Positions 12,615 to 27,600 of a stretch of 64,000 nt of DNA are shown one piece after another. Origin of the DNA: Syngnathus acus (lineage: Eukaryota > Chordata > Actinopteri > Syngnathiformes > Syngnathidae). How positions within the stretch are numbered: the first letter of the stretch is position 1; each line of letters opens with the position of its first letter. Made by a program: the position numbers and the translations under genes. The notes under the pieces were generated by a model. That model ran no database searches. It was not told the origin of the DNA and saw only the letters and a list, made by a program, of their open reading frames with translations. The stretch spans positions 10,308,491-10,372,490 of the forward strand of contig NC_051092.1 of NCBI RefSeq assembly GCF_901709675.1. The letters run 5' to 3'.

Positions 12615-15600
12615 GTAAGCTACTTTAACAGAAATGCGCATGCCAAATTGAATGTAGATGAAAGACGCGGCTTCTCAAATTCAAGCATCTTTAACAATTG
12701 CCTGCACGAGAGAAAAACAATTACATTTAATCAATATTTTAACACCTTAATGCAATCAAGATTGCCTCTTTAGACGTTAGGTGAAGAAACTCAAGACAAT
12801 CCAATTTGTAATCAAATTGGACTTATATACACTTACTGCAGATACAGTAAATTGAAGTTGTCGAACACCTCCACCTTGGGGAGTCTCACATGCTACTGTA
12901 GTGTTGCCCAAAAAAAACAAAATCAACCTAGTGCATTATGTCCAGTGTTGGAACCTCAGCAACAATTGTAACTGAATGGAGTCAACAAAGTATCAAGACT
13001 TTAAAAATTTAAGCATGTCAACAAATTAATGAAAGTTGCAAGCTATTTTATTATAATGACATGCACAAGGTCTCTATCTGCTGCTGTTACTGCTCTAAAT
13101 AATTCAAAGTAAGGCTGTTTCAAAATGTCTTTTCTTCATCAGTTAGCCTCACTACTAGAATATGGAAGTTGTGCATCTCCTTCTCAAACTCTACCTCATT
13201 TTTCAGAATGAGCATTCAAAGAAACAAAGCTGAGTGTTCTTTTGTACTCAGTATGCTGCTTTTTTTAATAGCACAAGTTTGCCTTTTTCACTTGGAAGGG
13301 CACTACTGCCGTGGCACTACTTTATAATTGCATCCTTCAACAGGAATTCAAATATTCGACAGTCCTTTTATTGAAGGCCAACAGACAGGGATTTCTGTTC
13401 AAATCATTGCTCTAATCGCCACTTAAAAAGGAAGTAGGGCTACGACTCGTGAGGCAACAGCAGGATACATTGTGTAAGCTAATTTCCCTTTCAAATATTG
13501 CACCAGAGCTGAGGCATGACAGGCTGTTTGTTTTGGCCAACCATCAACCGAACAGAGCAGAAGGGGCATTCATGTTCATCCTAGCCAGGGATTCGACCTC
13601 AAAGAAAATCGAGCATTTGTCTGAATTGTGAAATTTAACGCTAAACCAGCGGACCGTCATCCAACCGTCTAAACAAGCATGCAACTAAAGGCACAAATAA
13701 GTCAGACAGGCTTGCAAATTCTATTTACTTCTACTAAATATTCCTCAGGGATCGTGCTTGGTAGGAAGTAAATGATCACATTGTAGAAAGGCGTGCTGCA
13801 TTGAATTTTGAAAATAACCTACCGATAGTAATGTTAAGACTGTTGAAACTAAAATGACAGTGCAGTTTATATGTATCAAGTATCTATGTAGCTTTATATG
13901 CACCTTAAATTGTTCCGTGTGCATTTTCCAGCTCATATTGTAACTGTATAAAAAAGCTCTCAAGATACTTACGTATTTCTTTCTTTCTTTCACTCCTACA
14001 TTTATTGCTAATGCCATTAGTAGTTAAATAGCTCAGTGGTGGTCTCCTTTTCAAGCACACTCTCACAGCAATAAGTGGTTCTCTCTGGCACAAAGCTCTC
14101 CTAGTGTGTCATCCCTCAGCCCTGTAGAGCAGCTGCAGCGGGACAACATTCTTTTAATGGCCTCAAAACATACAATCCAACAGCCTTGAGCGGCTGTGGA
14201 TAGCAAAATAAAACCTATTTACTATGTCATCAATTCATAAAGAGATTTAAACGTTGTCATTCATGAATATTGCGACACACGCATCACAATGAATGTTTTC
14301 TTTTTGGATTTGTCAGCATGGGGCAATCTGGGAAATGTCCTGAAGAGCCAGGGCAAGATGGAGGAGGCAGAACAGGCATACAGAAATGCGCTCTACTACC
14401 GCAGCAACATGGCTGACATGCTGTATAATCTGTGAGTAGAAATTTTGTCGTTTTGCGTGTTAGTGCTTTCTTTCTTCCATGTACTAAAATCACCCCAATA
14501 GATGACGGTTGTTGACGTCTTCCAGTATGTTCTTACAAGAATTCAGATGGAATTTACGAGTTAAATACATTAGTGTCATGATTTTCAAACAATCACTATA
14601 TTCCCTACCAAACTCACTATATTCCCTACCAAATCCAATGAACTTTATAGTGAAATGTTGTGAATTATTTTCCGTACAAAACACTAGTTAATTATCTTGC
14701 GAAAGCATATTCAATCATTGATTCTATGTCTGCTCGATCAAATGGCGGCGCCCGCCTCCTAACAAGTTCCATTGATCACAAGACTATTCTCAGAGGAGGC
14801 TTCCTCCCACCTCAGTATGTTCCCAGTGGAGCTCAATATCTGACAGCTATAAGTGGTGTGTTGAAGCCTGAGGGAAATTGCAGAACACCCACACCCAATA
14901 ATGACGGACTGTAGTGTTCTGTGGTTTTCTAATATCTACAGATGAAGAAACCTCTAAATATATTGTGCAAATCTGGCTAAGAATGCTGATAGAGAGATTT
15001 TTGCAACTATTGTGTAACTAATTCCTCTTAGTCAGGATTGAAAATATCCTGATAACAAATTAACAAACAGAATTTAGAATTTCCTGTGTGGAATTACCCC
15101 TGAACAGGTTTTGATTCTTTTCTTTAGATTTGTTACCCTAGAATAAAAAATGGTTATGTTCTGTCATCCTATGTGAACCAGGAAGTGACCAGGGATGTCA
15201 ACGTTAATGTGATCTTTAAGAGCACTGTAGCTTGCGTGGATCTGATTGTTGTTGAATCATATCTTGAAGCAACTAGTGATGGTTTTAAGCAATGTTTACT
15301 CATTACATGACTGTACTTTGCAGTCCAAGGAAGTACATTATGACCTGAACTCCAGTCACTGTTATGCAGTGGTCAGCATCTCTGATATGGATGGAAAAAG
15401 CAAACACAAATACTGTGCTTAATCTTTTCAGAGTTCACAAGTTCAACTTTGATCAATGTTTACTAAGCTAGACCTGGAATAAAAACACAGCGGCAAACCT
15501 GCTGGCATGCTCTTTTTTTTCCTTTAACTGCTTGTATTCTCTACCTATGATTGCGTTCTTTGAAAACATCTCCACCTTAGGGGTTTCTTGCAATTCATTG

Positions 15601-18600
15601 TCATTTTGATGTTGCAGTGGTTTGCTGCTGCAGGAGAGCAACAAGTTCTCAGAGGCGCTTCACTACTATAAGCTGGCTATTGGGAGCCGGCCAACTCTGG
15701 CCTGTAAGTACAGCTTCTCCGGGTATTGACAATCTGCAGCGCTTGGTTGTGGCTGCACTGTGTCCAGGCAACAGTGAAGGCAGGCTGCGGTTATGTGAGG
15801 CCAGTGGAATGGGAGGCAAAGGGCAGCAGGCCTACAGCTGGTGCTTTCAATTGAACAAGCAAACACATGATGTCATCTATGATTAATTCTGTAAGGAAGT
15901 TCTTTTCTGTGCTTGACTTGGTTTGGATTTGTTTTCTCCACCATTTGACTAGTTTGTCTGAAAATTGATTTCCCACAAGGTGTTCAGCAGCCAGGCTCAC
16001 TTTGTCATGATTACAAATGACTCCCAGTTTTACCAGAATATATTAGCTCCCAATTGTTCTATGATAGATAAACAGGAAGTCTGTTCCTTCTGCCCTGATG
16101 TAATTAAAGATCTAATCACGATCGCGGTTGGACTAGAACATTTCAATTCGGTGTGCAATTATCCAATCAATTTGTTGATAACAGAGGTAATGAATTAGCC
16201 AGAGCAGCCGACATATTGAAGGCAAGAGAATTGTATTGCCTTTTCTCGTTTACTCCACTGCTCAATGCCTAATAACAGAGGTAGTGCAAAAATGCCCCAA
16301 TTATTTTATGGCTCTCGTTTGCAGTTTTCTGTCACAGGCCTGCTTCACTTATTTGATACAATAATTAAAATATTAATGTTGAAATTCCCAGACAGAATAA
16401 AAATAGGAAAGGGTGTTTTAATCAACCACGCAGCCAAATCCAATTAGTGTATTTTATTCAGAATACCATAGGACCTCTTCATAGGTCAACCATGAAACAT
16501 AACGAAACAGATTTTTATTTCTTTAAATTAAGGTGTTTTCATAAAGTCTGTGCATTTTGTATACGATAGCTTCATTGTCATATAAAAACAACAAAAACAA
16601 TTTCATACTGCAAAGAAAGTTGCAAGATTCTTAGACGCTGTCAGAATACATGAATGCGTATTTAAATTTTTTTAAATGCTGTTTTAGCTCAACAATCTTG
16701 AAACACAACACAGACGGAGTCCGTTGGAAAATTGCACTAATTAGCACCGCTTTAGTCACTCGTTCAGCTTATAATGCAAATGAATACATTTTGTGCTTTC
16801 TTTTTGTCTTTTTTTTTTCTATACAGCCGCCTACTTGAATACAGGCATTATCCTGATGAATCAGGGTCGCCTGGAGGAGTCTAAGCGCACTTTTCTAACC
16901 TGCGCTGACATTCCAGACGAGAACCTGAAGGACCCTCACGCCCACAAGAGCTCAGTCACCAGCTGCCTGTACAACTTGGGGAAGCAGCTTCATGAGCAGG
17001 GACAACAAGAGGTGAAGCTAGTTCTGTTTTTCGCAGTCAAGCATATTAGTTATACTTGTCCCGAGATGCAGTACAAATGATATATCTACAGTACACGGTT
17101 ATTATTCTGGTGATAGCTTACAAAGGTGGCTTCTATTATTGATTTGTATCAAAGGTCTTCCTTTATATTTTTGTTTAGAGTCTAAACAAAAATAAAATAA
17201 ACTTTAGACCTTATTAACATACACTGTATGTTTCCGGCTGGTAAAAATGCATACATATTACAATAATATGATTTGTTTTGTATCGTATTGTTTCAGTGGT
17301 GTCTTTCTGTTCAGTGCATACTATAACAATAAACCCCGTGTTGACCCCCAACTCATAAATAGCATTCCATTTTGATAATGGAACAAAGCCTCATTAACAT
17401 ATATAATATATAAAGCATTCAATTTGCTCAAACAATTAGGCACAAAGCATTTGTTAATATATTTGTGTAATTCTTAAGGGGAATAAAAAGAAAGAGTTTG
17501 CCGATACAAGTGGTGAAATCAAATGTAGGCAGTAGCTAAATTGGCCCCTGAGGGGGGGGGGGCTTGTGTTCTGTACATATTTTCTATAATTGCCTTTGTC
17601 AAAGGGTATGTACTGAGCAGATAAACCTTAGGCTGTTTTGAAGCACTCCATTTGGTTTCAACCCCCTGAAGACTTGTGTAGCTGTGGTTTCAATTCTGCA
17701 CATTACCACTGTACAGAAGCACTAGCACTGCTGGTTGAGTTGGGAATTTGGCAGGAGTCCCTGCAGATTCCATTTCACTCTAGACAGTGTGATGGCTGAA
17801 ATCTGACCTCTTGACCACAGCATTAGCTTCAGCAGTAAACTGGTTCCAGATCCTTTGACCATTTAATTTGAGAGGTAAATCGCTGCCCCCATACACAGAA
17901 TGCGAAACCAAACTCCGGTCGTCTTAATAGCCGTGACATTGTGGACAGACCCTTCCTTCCTCCTCAGCTCTGTATCAACCAGCCTCCAAGCAACCCCCCA
18001 ATTCCACGCTTTGTATTGACGCCAGGCGACCCAAGCGCCAGTCGAAGGCAAACATCCCACCTTTTTTTCTCTTGTGTGTGTCATTCATAGGGGGCCCTCT
18101 CCATCTTTAAACAAGCAATACAGAAGATGCCAAGGCAATTTGCACCGCAGAGCCTCTACAACATGATGGGTAACAACTGTTTTTTGTTTCAACGCTGAAA
18201 GCATCGCAGCTGTTGTTTTTCAATGCGGGGGAAAGAACACGCTGCAGAAACAAGGCTATGAGGTTATATTTGGGAGGATTCCACTCGGCTATAACTCTTA
18301 AAGTACCTTTTTTTGAACTCAAAATTATTATTGTAGTGAAGCCTTGAAAGTTGATTTGAAAAATTGAGTTTTACCTAAGTGATGGGGAAAAATATGGCTT
18401 GAAAGTCACACCAAACATGAGTTGAGTCAACAGCTGTCAAGCATAGATCAGCATAATGTGTCAGACCTGAGTATAACTTGGCCTAGTTTAGTTGTCAGTA
18501 TCTTGCTACTAATTTGCTCACATTCAAGTTACACCGAAACACCCGCAATTCATCACCTGGAAATTTGTGCACAACCCTCAAAAGAGGGCTTGACTCGTTC

Positions 18601-21600
18601 AGTTCTGAGTTTTCATGAGATGTGACTTCCATTTAGGAAACATTTCACACTTTGAAATTATTCGGAAGTTACCAACCGTTGCCAGTGACGTGTGCACTGC
18701 TCATTTACAATACGTTGAAGCAGCATGTGTTTTCACATTCAGTTTTTAATCAATTCAGTCAAAATAATTGTTTCCCAATACTGTGCTCATGACTAAATCT
18801 ATATTTGGACACTTTATGGTTATTGGGCAGTCGGTGATGATTTCAGCAATGTGTGCCCACTACCAAACCCCTGCACAGTTAGCCAGTCAATCACTGACTG
18901 TCTTTGACTGTGGGAGCAGCTGAACTGAATAAGAACATACAACATGACGTTTCGGCCTGATGGTGCAAAGAAAGTGCTGCACAGAAGTTGAATGATTTCA
19001 ACTCCAGAAGCAAGCTTACAGCTGTAGAGCAGATGCTCGGTTGCTCCTTCTCCCTTTTTTCTCTCTTCCTGCCTCCCCCTTCTTCCTCTATCATAAGGCC
19101 ACTTCTCATCATCTGCAAGCCAGACTTGGTAGTGCCACTGCTTCATTTATTTGTTGGCGAGATGCAATTTTACAGAGTTACTGAGAAGATGTCAAAATGT
19201 CGACGAAAGCTCAATTTGCCATGAAGCAGCAATTTTGTAACAGGGCCTTCAATATTTTCTTTTCTGCACTTTACTTTTGTGTCGCCCCAGATCTGAATTT
19301 GCACAACTGGCGCACCTGCTCGTAACTATTTTCACGTTTATTCCCTGTGCTGTCCTCATGCTGTTTGTCAGTCGCCAATGAGCAGCCCCTTTCATCACAT
19401 GCACTGTGCTGGGCCTACTCCAATGCTCTCTGGCGAGCTGAGGAATTTTCCACTCCAAGGCTAGTTTAGATGCTATGTTACATCTTGGTGTGCACTGATG
19501 GTTTTGTTAGATACGTGGAATGTTGAGAACATTCAAGTGGTTTAGAAAATGGATGAGTGGATTTTATAGCTTTAATGAGTTTGCTTAGCTACTCATGAGA
19601 TTGTGATTATTGTCTCGGCTTATCTTGTCGCTACTATTAGAATGCCGATATTTAACGTTTGACATCCCGACCACTAATACTGAGATAACTTGCAGAATGG
19701 AGCATTGAAGCTCAGTGATGTAATGTAATTATTAATTGTAACATGAGGGACTAAATTGACTATTGATTCTAATAAAGTAAATTTGTAACAAAAACAAATT
19801 CCAATTTACTGCGTCAGCATTTATCGATTGTTAGAAAACCCAGATTGTTTGGAAATTTGTGGCCGTCAACTTTTAATGCATTGTTTTTTGTTTGATGGTG
19901 TGAACGGTCTTTGAATGCAGACCAGGTAGCTCGCGGAACGCGAGATGAACCACAAAGTTTGAGTGTCTTGCAAACAATAAGACAAATAAATATTCAATGA
20001 CAAGTACTGTGTGGAATTCAATTTCCACCACATTTAAAGTCACAGATGGACTTGCGCTTTATGCGACCGCTGACGCACTGCTTGTTTGCCCCGCCTGACT
20101 TATTTGTCCAGTCCGGTCAAAAGGGTGGCATTACTTAATAATAATTTAATTTTTAATTATATTTTTAATTTTAAACAATTGTAACTGCCAATTGAATGAA
20201 GGAAAAGTGAACATGTCCACGTCTTGTGTAGAATCAGCTGTCACATACGAGATAAAAATCGGAGGAATTTTTATTTATCAAAAATGTTATCAGGTATTTG
20301 TTAACTCATAACACAGTGCTATAGAAATACTGCAGGTTAGGTCTGCATATTCCTAACACACATTTAATAACTCTCATGAGCAAAAACTAGATTAAGGACA
20401 TAATAATAATTTTGTATGTCATTACATCCTCACACCACCCCAAATGTGACTGTTAATTCAAGAAGTGTGTGTCACCTGTTGCCTGTCATACTTTCTCATC
20501 AGTGCAAGGCTTAGTCGTAATCTCTACAGAATTAAAGTGTTCCTATGGTTCCAGTTGTTCCAGCGTGGGTAAAAACTGAGCAGCTGCATATACAAACCAT
20601 GTCAAAAGCTCAAGTGAAGCGTTAACACCTGGAATACGCAAAGCCTCCTTCCCTGGATGCATTCTGAGCTGCGTTGTGTAGAGTTACCATGCAATGTTGT
20701 CAAATTCTTGGCAATAACGCAGGCGTCACCTGATGACTTTGGACGAGATGTCATTGTTTTTCCAGGTGTGAGCAGGTTGAGGGTCAGATGTGGTGGTGTC
20801 AAATGATGTCTGACACATGAGGCAGGATGAGATAGCGCTTAATATAACACTGCTCAAATCACACACTACACCGTGTTCTAAAACATTTGATCAGTGATGT
20901 TGGGATTGAGCGCAGAATTTTGAAGAAAGCTTTTACTGACCCAATTGTACCAGATCCGAATCAAAAGTTGGTTGTCTATCTTTAGCAGCACAAGCGGCAG
21001 ATGTGTGGTTTCTTAACCTTTGACAGCTTGAACCCTGACCTGATCTCTGCCTTTGCCCTCACAGGAGAGGCCTATATGAGACTAAACAAACTGACTGAAG
21101 CTGAACACTGGTACCGAGAGTCCCTGCGAGCCAAGCCGGACCACATTCCTGCACACCTCACCTATGGAAAACTGCTGGCTACCACAGTAAGCTTTCTCCC
21201 TCCACTCTTTTGTTTGGCCTTTAAAGCCACTATTATATTACTTATGAAGGAAATCATGACAAATTGTGCCTCTTGCAAGTGAAGTCATACGCAAAAATAA
21301 CTGAACACAATACACACAGGGGGGTTCTGCTGACACTTTTGCTCCAGCGTCAGGGAAGATAAATATTTTCCTGACGCTTTTGCTACACCTTAGTGGATAA
21401 ATATTTCTCTAGACTGGAATTCTTTTCAAAACCTTTCACTGTCCTCTGTCCTGCTATTATTCATCTGCCTGAAGACTATCTAATAAAATACATGGTTATT
21501 TTGGCACAATGTTGTCATTTGGTACGGTCTAATGTATTAAGCCAGTGACATTGCAATTTTTCATTCGATATTTTTTGTCACTTTTTGTATTCCTGTACGT

Positions 21601-24600
21601 CATTTACAACCTTCACCGAGCCTGTAATGAAAGGACATAAGTGTGTACTAAAGCCCAGTGCAATGGCATCTGGACTTCTTCTGGAGAACTAAACATCTCC
21701 TGACTTAATTTCCATAAACAAACAATTTCATCTGTGAATTAATGTTTTTCTCAATTATGAACCTTTTGAAACTGATCCCTTTCCTAATTGGAAAAAAAGG
21801 CGTTCAAGAAGAAACATTCATCTGAAACCAACCCCAATTTTCTATTGCGGGTTCTAATAAGTCAGTTTCAATTGTTTATCTATTTTCATCCACTCATTTG
21901 TTGTCTGCAGCTTTCATAGTATACAATGTCACGGATTAGGTTCAAGCCCATCCCTGCGCACCAGCAGACTACACTCTAATTGGTCAATCACAGGACACAA
22001 AACCAATTCACACCCGCACACACTGAGCAGATATTGATCACATGCATGCTGCTATGTTTGCTACACCACTATGACTGACCCAAATTACTGCCATTTGTAA
22101 CCAAACTGATGTCTTGAGACTTCAGAGTTATTCCACTGTGATCTTAAATAAAAGTCGCGTGTTAAGCAGACATAAAGTACTTTCTGTGCAAGAGCCCTTC
22201 ATCATAAATCACATGAGCTCAAGTTGTTTTTTCAAGCACAGTCTCTGGGAATAACACAGAAGAGTGTTATGGTATGGTGAAGTTTACTCTAGGAAGGCGC
22301 TCAGCTACCCGTGACGAGAATCGCATTTTATTTAGGAGACTGTTACTGATTTTAGCTCAAAGTCGAAACCTTAAGGGATGTAATTGTGTACATTTTGACA
22401 GTGATGGATGGAAAAGGAGTTCTAAAGCACATATGATTGTATTAGTGCAATGCCAGCACAGGAGGGAAGTTAATTATTGGGCTTGACCGCTGTGACACGT
22501 TTATTCTTAATCAAACATCTTTGAGGCTTTGTACTTACGAGACTGAGTCAGTGTGGGGAAAGGATATAAGACGAGCCCTGCAGCCTGGTCATCTGTCATC
22601 GCCCACTTGCACACTCTCCTGTGGCAAAATTACTAGCCAGGAGAATGTTCCAGAGCCATTCCGGATGGTTGAGGTGCAGGGTGGAGATTCTGAGAGATTA
22701 AGCTCGATCATTAAAGCTTGAGTGAAAGGACAAGAGGTGCAGAACTGGTAGCTGAAGCACAGACGGCGATTGAATTGGAGTTTATTGCTTGTCGGGAAGG
22801 AAGAGGGAGATGTAATGAAATCTCAGCCGCCTCATTGTGCTAAACACTCCACACCTCCACCTTAGGGATTAGAATGTGTGACAGAATGTTGGCACAAATG
22901 GTTGCTAATAGAATTGTTTTTCTCGACATGCTGTTATTTTCAACAGTTAATAAATCAGGCTTCATCCAAGGGATCCCTTTGCTACTTGTGTGACATTATC
23001 CAGAGATTTGAGGTGTGAGGCACACACCATTAAGGCCAGCGTATGTGCCAAAATGCAAGGAAGCATAGAAGCTCACTGGAATGAAAGATACAAAAGTAGA
23101 AATAGGCCATGTATTTTGGTAGTTGAATGCTGATTCTGATTCTATTTGCCTTATGGAAACAGTCATCATGTATCTTAGGTGTGAATGGTGCAGTACAAAC
23201 CGCAAACTAAAAAAACAGTTGATTTTTTTTTTTGTGATGGTGTGAGCCTAAGCAGAGTCTGCACTGTATAGAGGCCATTCAGGACATGATTTATCATTTC
23301 AGGAAAAAATGTGAAATGCTAACCCAAACCCCCACTGCATATCTTGGGCATATACTACTATTATGGGTAATAAAGGTATGATTTGAGACAGCTATGATTG
23401 GTGATAGGCTCCAGCAAGTCGCGACCCTTGTGCGCTTCGGAAGATGAACGGGTGGATGAATTTGAGGCAGGCCTTTTTATTTACCCAAGTAAACCACTTG
23501 TATCTGCATTCACCATCCATCCATTTTCTAACCGCTTATCCTCACGAGGGTCACAGGCTCAACAGTATACATGCGTCCGTTTTTTTTCATCTGTCTGATA
23601 TACACTGTGACTTTACTTTATTTGTCTGTAACTCATTATGTCAAGATGTGTCAGAAGTCACATCTTCCATCCATTCTCAACTCCCATTTGTGAGAATGAA
23701 AGCTTTATTCTGACTTTGAGAAAATATACACACACACACACACACACACATATGCCTCCGTTATTATAAAATCATCAGCCTGTCAAAAGGCAGAATGAAA
23801 CTACCCAGAGATGACCGTCTTCCAATTGGAATGTAAGTTGACTCCCAGGCATATTTACTGGGCAGTATACCTCACACTGGCTTGATTTTCCACAGCATGG
23901 GAGGGAACTAACCACACTTGTATATTTACATTCGAAAATTAATTCATTGAATGTGCAGATCACTTAAAACCATACCGGCGTTCATATGAGATTGGTGGTT
24001 GGATGGTGCCACAATGAAGTATTTCACTATCTAAAACCTATAAAGGCTTTGTGAATGCATTATGCATGTTGGGTTTATTGTCCTTTCAAGTGAACACATT
24101 CTAATTATGGCTGCCTTGTTAATACTAAACCAGGCTCTTATAGATGACTGCTGTTTGTGGTTTGTTTGATCAGATGTCTTCTGACGCCTGTGTTGAATCT
24201 GTCCACGTCCCAGTCTGCACTTCTATTGGCCAGCTGCTCTGCTTTCTTAACTTTGATTGACAATTCAAAGCCACTAGGGTCTTTTTTTGTGGGTTTGTTT
24301 TTAATTGCGTCCTGTTTTGGGACTGGTTTTGTTTTGCATTGGGGTTAATTCACGGTATATACACAGCTGCACATGCCTTGCACATTTGAGTGATCATTCT
24401 CATTCTCACTAGATTATAGATTGGTTGTCATCAGTCTCTTGCAGTTAATTTTTGTGTCAGGTTTATCATGGGTCAGAAAGGGGCACATCTGAATTCAAGT
24501 CCACCAAAATGTGTTTGGGTTTTATCGGTTCAGGGTCAATTTGAATCAATTTTCCATTATATAGAAACCAAGGTACACCCAACATTCTGTGGTTACGTTC

Positions 24601-27600
24601 CGCAAGTGTTAGAAGATAAGATATAAGATGGATTTATTTGCCCCGTTTGATCGGCCGTATCAAGAGTAACCACGCTTACAGTATGTTGACACAACACATG
24701 AGCTTGAAGAAATAGCAAGGGTGCAATGCGTATTTATTCAGATTTATTGTTAAAGTGAGGCTGCGGTTTGGGGAGACATGTTAAGAATACACAAAGATAT
24801 TTGGACTGTTGAGCTGAGTGCGGTATTATTGGAATGAATAGTTTCATGAGGCAATTGAAATAGCGATAATGACACTGTGGTTAATCTGTCTCAGGGGCAG
24901 AAATCAGAAGCAGAGAAGTACTTCTTGAAGGCTATCCAACTGGATCCCACAAAGGGCAACTGTTACATGCATTATGGTGAGTAGCCGTTTGTTTTCTCGA
25001 CTTCATTTGGACGTATCTTGATCCCAGCCTCATATCCTCAAGTAACATACACATATATGCAGTAGCTTATGTATTGGTCTTTGTAGTCAGGAAGCCAGTG
25101 TATTGACAGACAGAATCTTATTTGAACAAAATGAACTTAATTTTATTGTCAGTTGATTTATCACTATTGTGGATGTGTTTGTAAAAAAATGTAATATTTG
25201 TTACTATGTTTACATTTTTGACAGTAAATTCCTGAACATTAACAGTGATATTAAAAATAATATTGAATACTGAACAGTAACAGAGTCATTAGCTCAAATG
25301 ATCAAAAGAAGAGGAGGTAGAACACATGAGATAACTCAATTTTTTTCTATAGGCTTGTGATTAGACAACAAACTGCAAAATTATAACCATTGACAATGCA
25401 ATGATGCTTAGTACAAAAACACAGATATTGTTCTGTTTCAGTTGACCGGATGGGTTATAGCGATATTAAATCAACACTGATTGTTAATGTGCTTGCAGTT
25501 TGTAGAGGTGTAGAACAGCACAGCATTATACCAACAGCCGTTTCTAATTTATTGATGACCTCGTTTCGCTGAAAAATATGACAGAATCCAGTAAAAAGCC
25601 AATTTCTTCATCAATTCCGCAGCACTTCCTTCTGGCTCGAGTTTGTAAATCACTTGCAAGATTGTGGGGACAATGCACCAGCAGGAGTTTACAACATCAA
25701 CACTTGGCCGCATGATCGAACGCATTTTTCAGCTGCATAGCATCACTTCCGGCGCAATTTGACCGCATGTAGTTTCCGAATTCTGGAAAGGCTCACATAG
25801 CCTTGCTGGACTGCATAACCTGAGGCGAATTTGAACAGGCTTAAGGTGAAGTCACGCCGGAAATGACTTCATGCTTTCGAAAATGCGGCCTTCCATAAAT
25901 GCGACCGGTGGCATTATATTATGAAGGGTTTTTTGAGTATATTCTTTTTCCAAGTCTGTGTGCTTTGAGCAATACACACTTTTCTGATCATTTCTCAGTC
26001 CACTAAGCATCCTGGTTGAGTATTTTGGGAAAGCTGAAGTCAACACAGTACCCAAGTCCCCACAAAAACTTCTCCCACACAACTTTAGTTATATATTAAT
26101 CACAGCACATGTTACATTCTCTGTTTGCAAATTTGTTAATTTGAACAGTTAAGACTGAGCAATGTCGAAATATTTACATTTGTGTCCTGTTTTCGTTAAT
26201 GTTCTTCCACCTTGGGTGTCATTATGCCGGTTCTATTTCTCTCAAGAGTTCCCCTTTGCATTCTAACAATGCAATTCTCTGTTGGGCTTCCAGGTCAGTT
26301 CTTGTTGGAAGAGTCACGCCTGCTGGAAGCGGCAGAGATGGCACAGAAGGCGGCGCGACTCGACAGCGAGGAGTTTGATGTGGTCTTCAGTGCTGCTCAC
26401 ATGCTCAGGTAAGTTTTGAATTAGAATTCTTTTAGTTTGTGGTATCTCAACCGTGTACTCTATTGCTTTATTTGAATGGGATGGCAGTTTGTAAAAGAGG
26501 GACTTGTGCCATGTCTGGATAGTTTCGCCTCAGCCAGTACAATTGACTCGACTCCACTTTATAATCGTCTTCTGTGGTCGCATTGCCAGCTGAGCTCAGT
26601 GAGCTTTTCAGCTGTATATTTTCATACGTGCTTTCCCACTTTCCCCTGCCACTCTTGCTTTGCGGGAACTGGCTTCCACTCCAAAATCAAAGAGCAACGT
26701 CCAACTGAGGGGCCAGAAATATGAAGTGTTCATAGCCCACCAGCTCTCTATTGTTTTTCTAAATGCAAGCCATCAAATGGGATTTGATGCTGAATGCATA
26801 AATGAAAGCTTTATTTACTGTGAGAAAAAAAAAAAAAAGAAAAGTTGTATTATGCATGACAAACCAGTAGTTTATGTCCTTCTGAATGGAACCTTTTAAA
26901 TATTCAATGGCTGGTACATTCAGTATGATGAATGGAAATTGGCAAAGAAAGCAACGTAACTAAATATAGTAGCAAATAAGTAAATCTACACATTGCTAGA
27001 GACGTTTCATACATATATATACAACAGCACCAGCAGCAGGGCTCTCATCCAAGATGTCACTCTCCCCAAATACCATTTACTGTAATTATTCTACATGTGC
27101 TTCCTTGGTTGTGTTATTATAGAAAGGCAGTGATAAACTGCCTAGACACGGTTTTAATCCTAAATTTTACTTTACCAAGAATAGTCAAATATTTTATGGC
27201 CTTTTTAGGTGGAAATGTATCGGTTGCTCTCTACTATAAAATTTTGAATATTACCCATGCACTTTATTGCCTGCAGTGCAGAACATTCATGTTCCAATAA
27301 ATCTGGATTTACTGACTGTATTCTCACATTCACTGAGTTTGTTCTTCTGCTATATTTTTCAAAATAGTTGGTTTAGTCAATGTTAGATTATAATTTGAGT
27401 AAATCCCTAAACCGGATTACATGAATTGTCTTTGAATAGGGAGTCAAAGGGAAGTCTCACTTGGTGTGCCTTGTGTACATACAGTAGATGCCCAGTAAGG
27501 CGGGAAACTGGAGTGAGTGTGTTGGTTTTACTCTCGACTTTACTTTAAATGCCTAATCCATTATCGGTGCTTTCTCACAACCTGGATTCATCTATTCTTT

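Larger units (their letters stand above)
14432..16826 (+). other. tmtc2 introns around the 15618-15703 exon
   Basis: Two introns, 14432-15617 and 15704-16826. The first holds a short 22-bp tandem duplication near 14585-14632 (unit containing CTATATTCCCTACCAA). Nothing else was recognised. Confidence 0.7.
21187..24894 (+). other. tmtc2 intron with SINE-tail fragments
   Basis: Intron of 3708 nt containing SINE/LINE-tail fragments at about 21890-22050, 23404-23470 and 23509-23565, and an (AC)n run at 23728-23750. Near 24610-24660 is a short 'ataagat' repeat common in fish genomes. Confidence 0.65.

Noticed and set aside
14660-14914. 84-codon open frame between tmtc2 exons as a possible alternative exon
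   Set aside because: No acceptor and donor pair in phase with the TPR array, and the flanking exons already join perfectly without it.
17552-17563. G homopolymer as a possible regulatory quadruplex
   Set aside because: A single uninterrupted G run does not form the four-tract pattern needed, and it is likely a simple polymorphic homopolymer.
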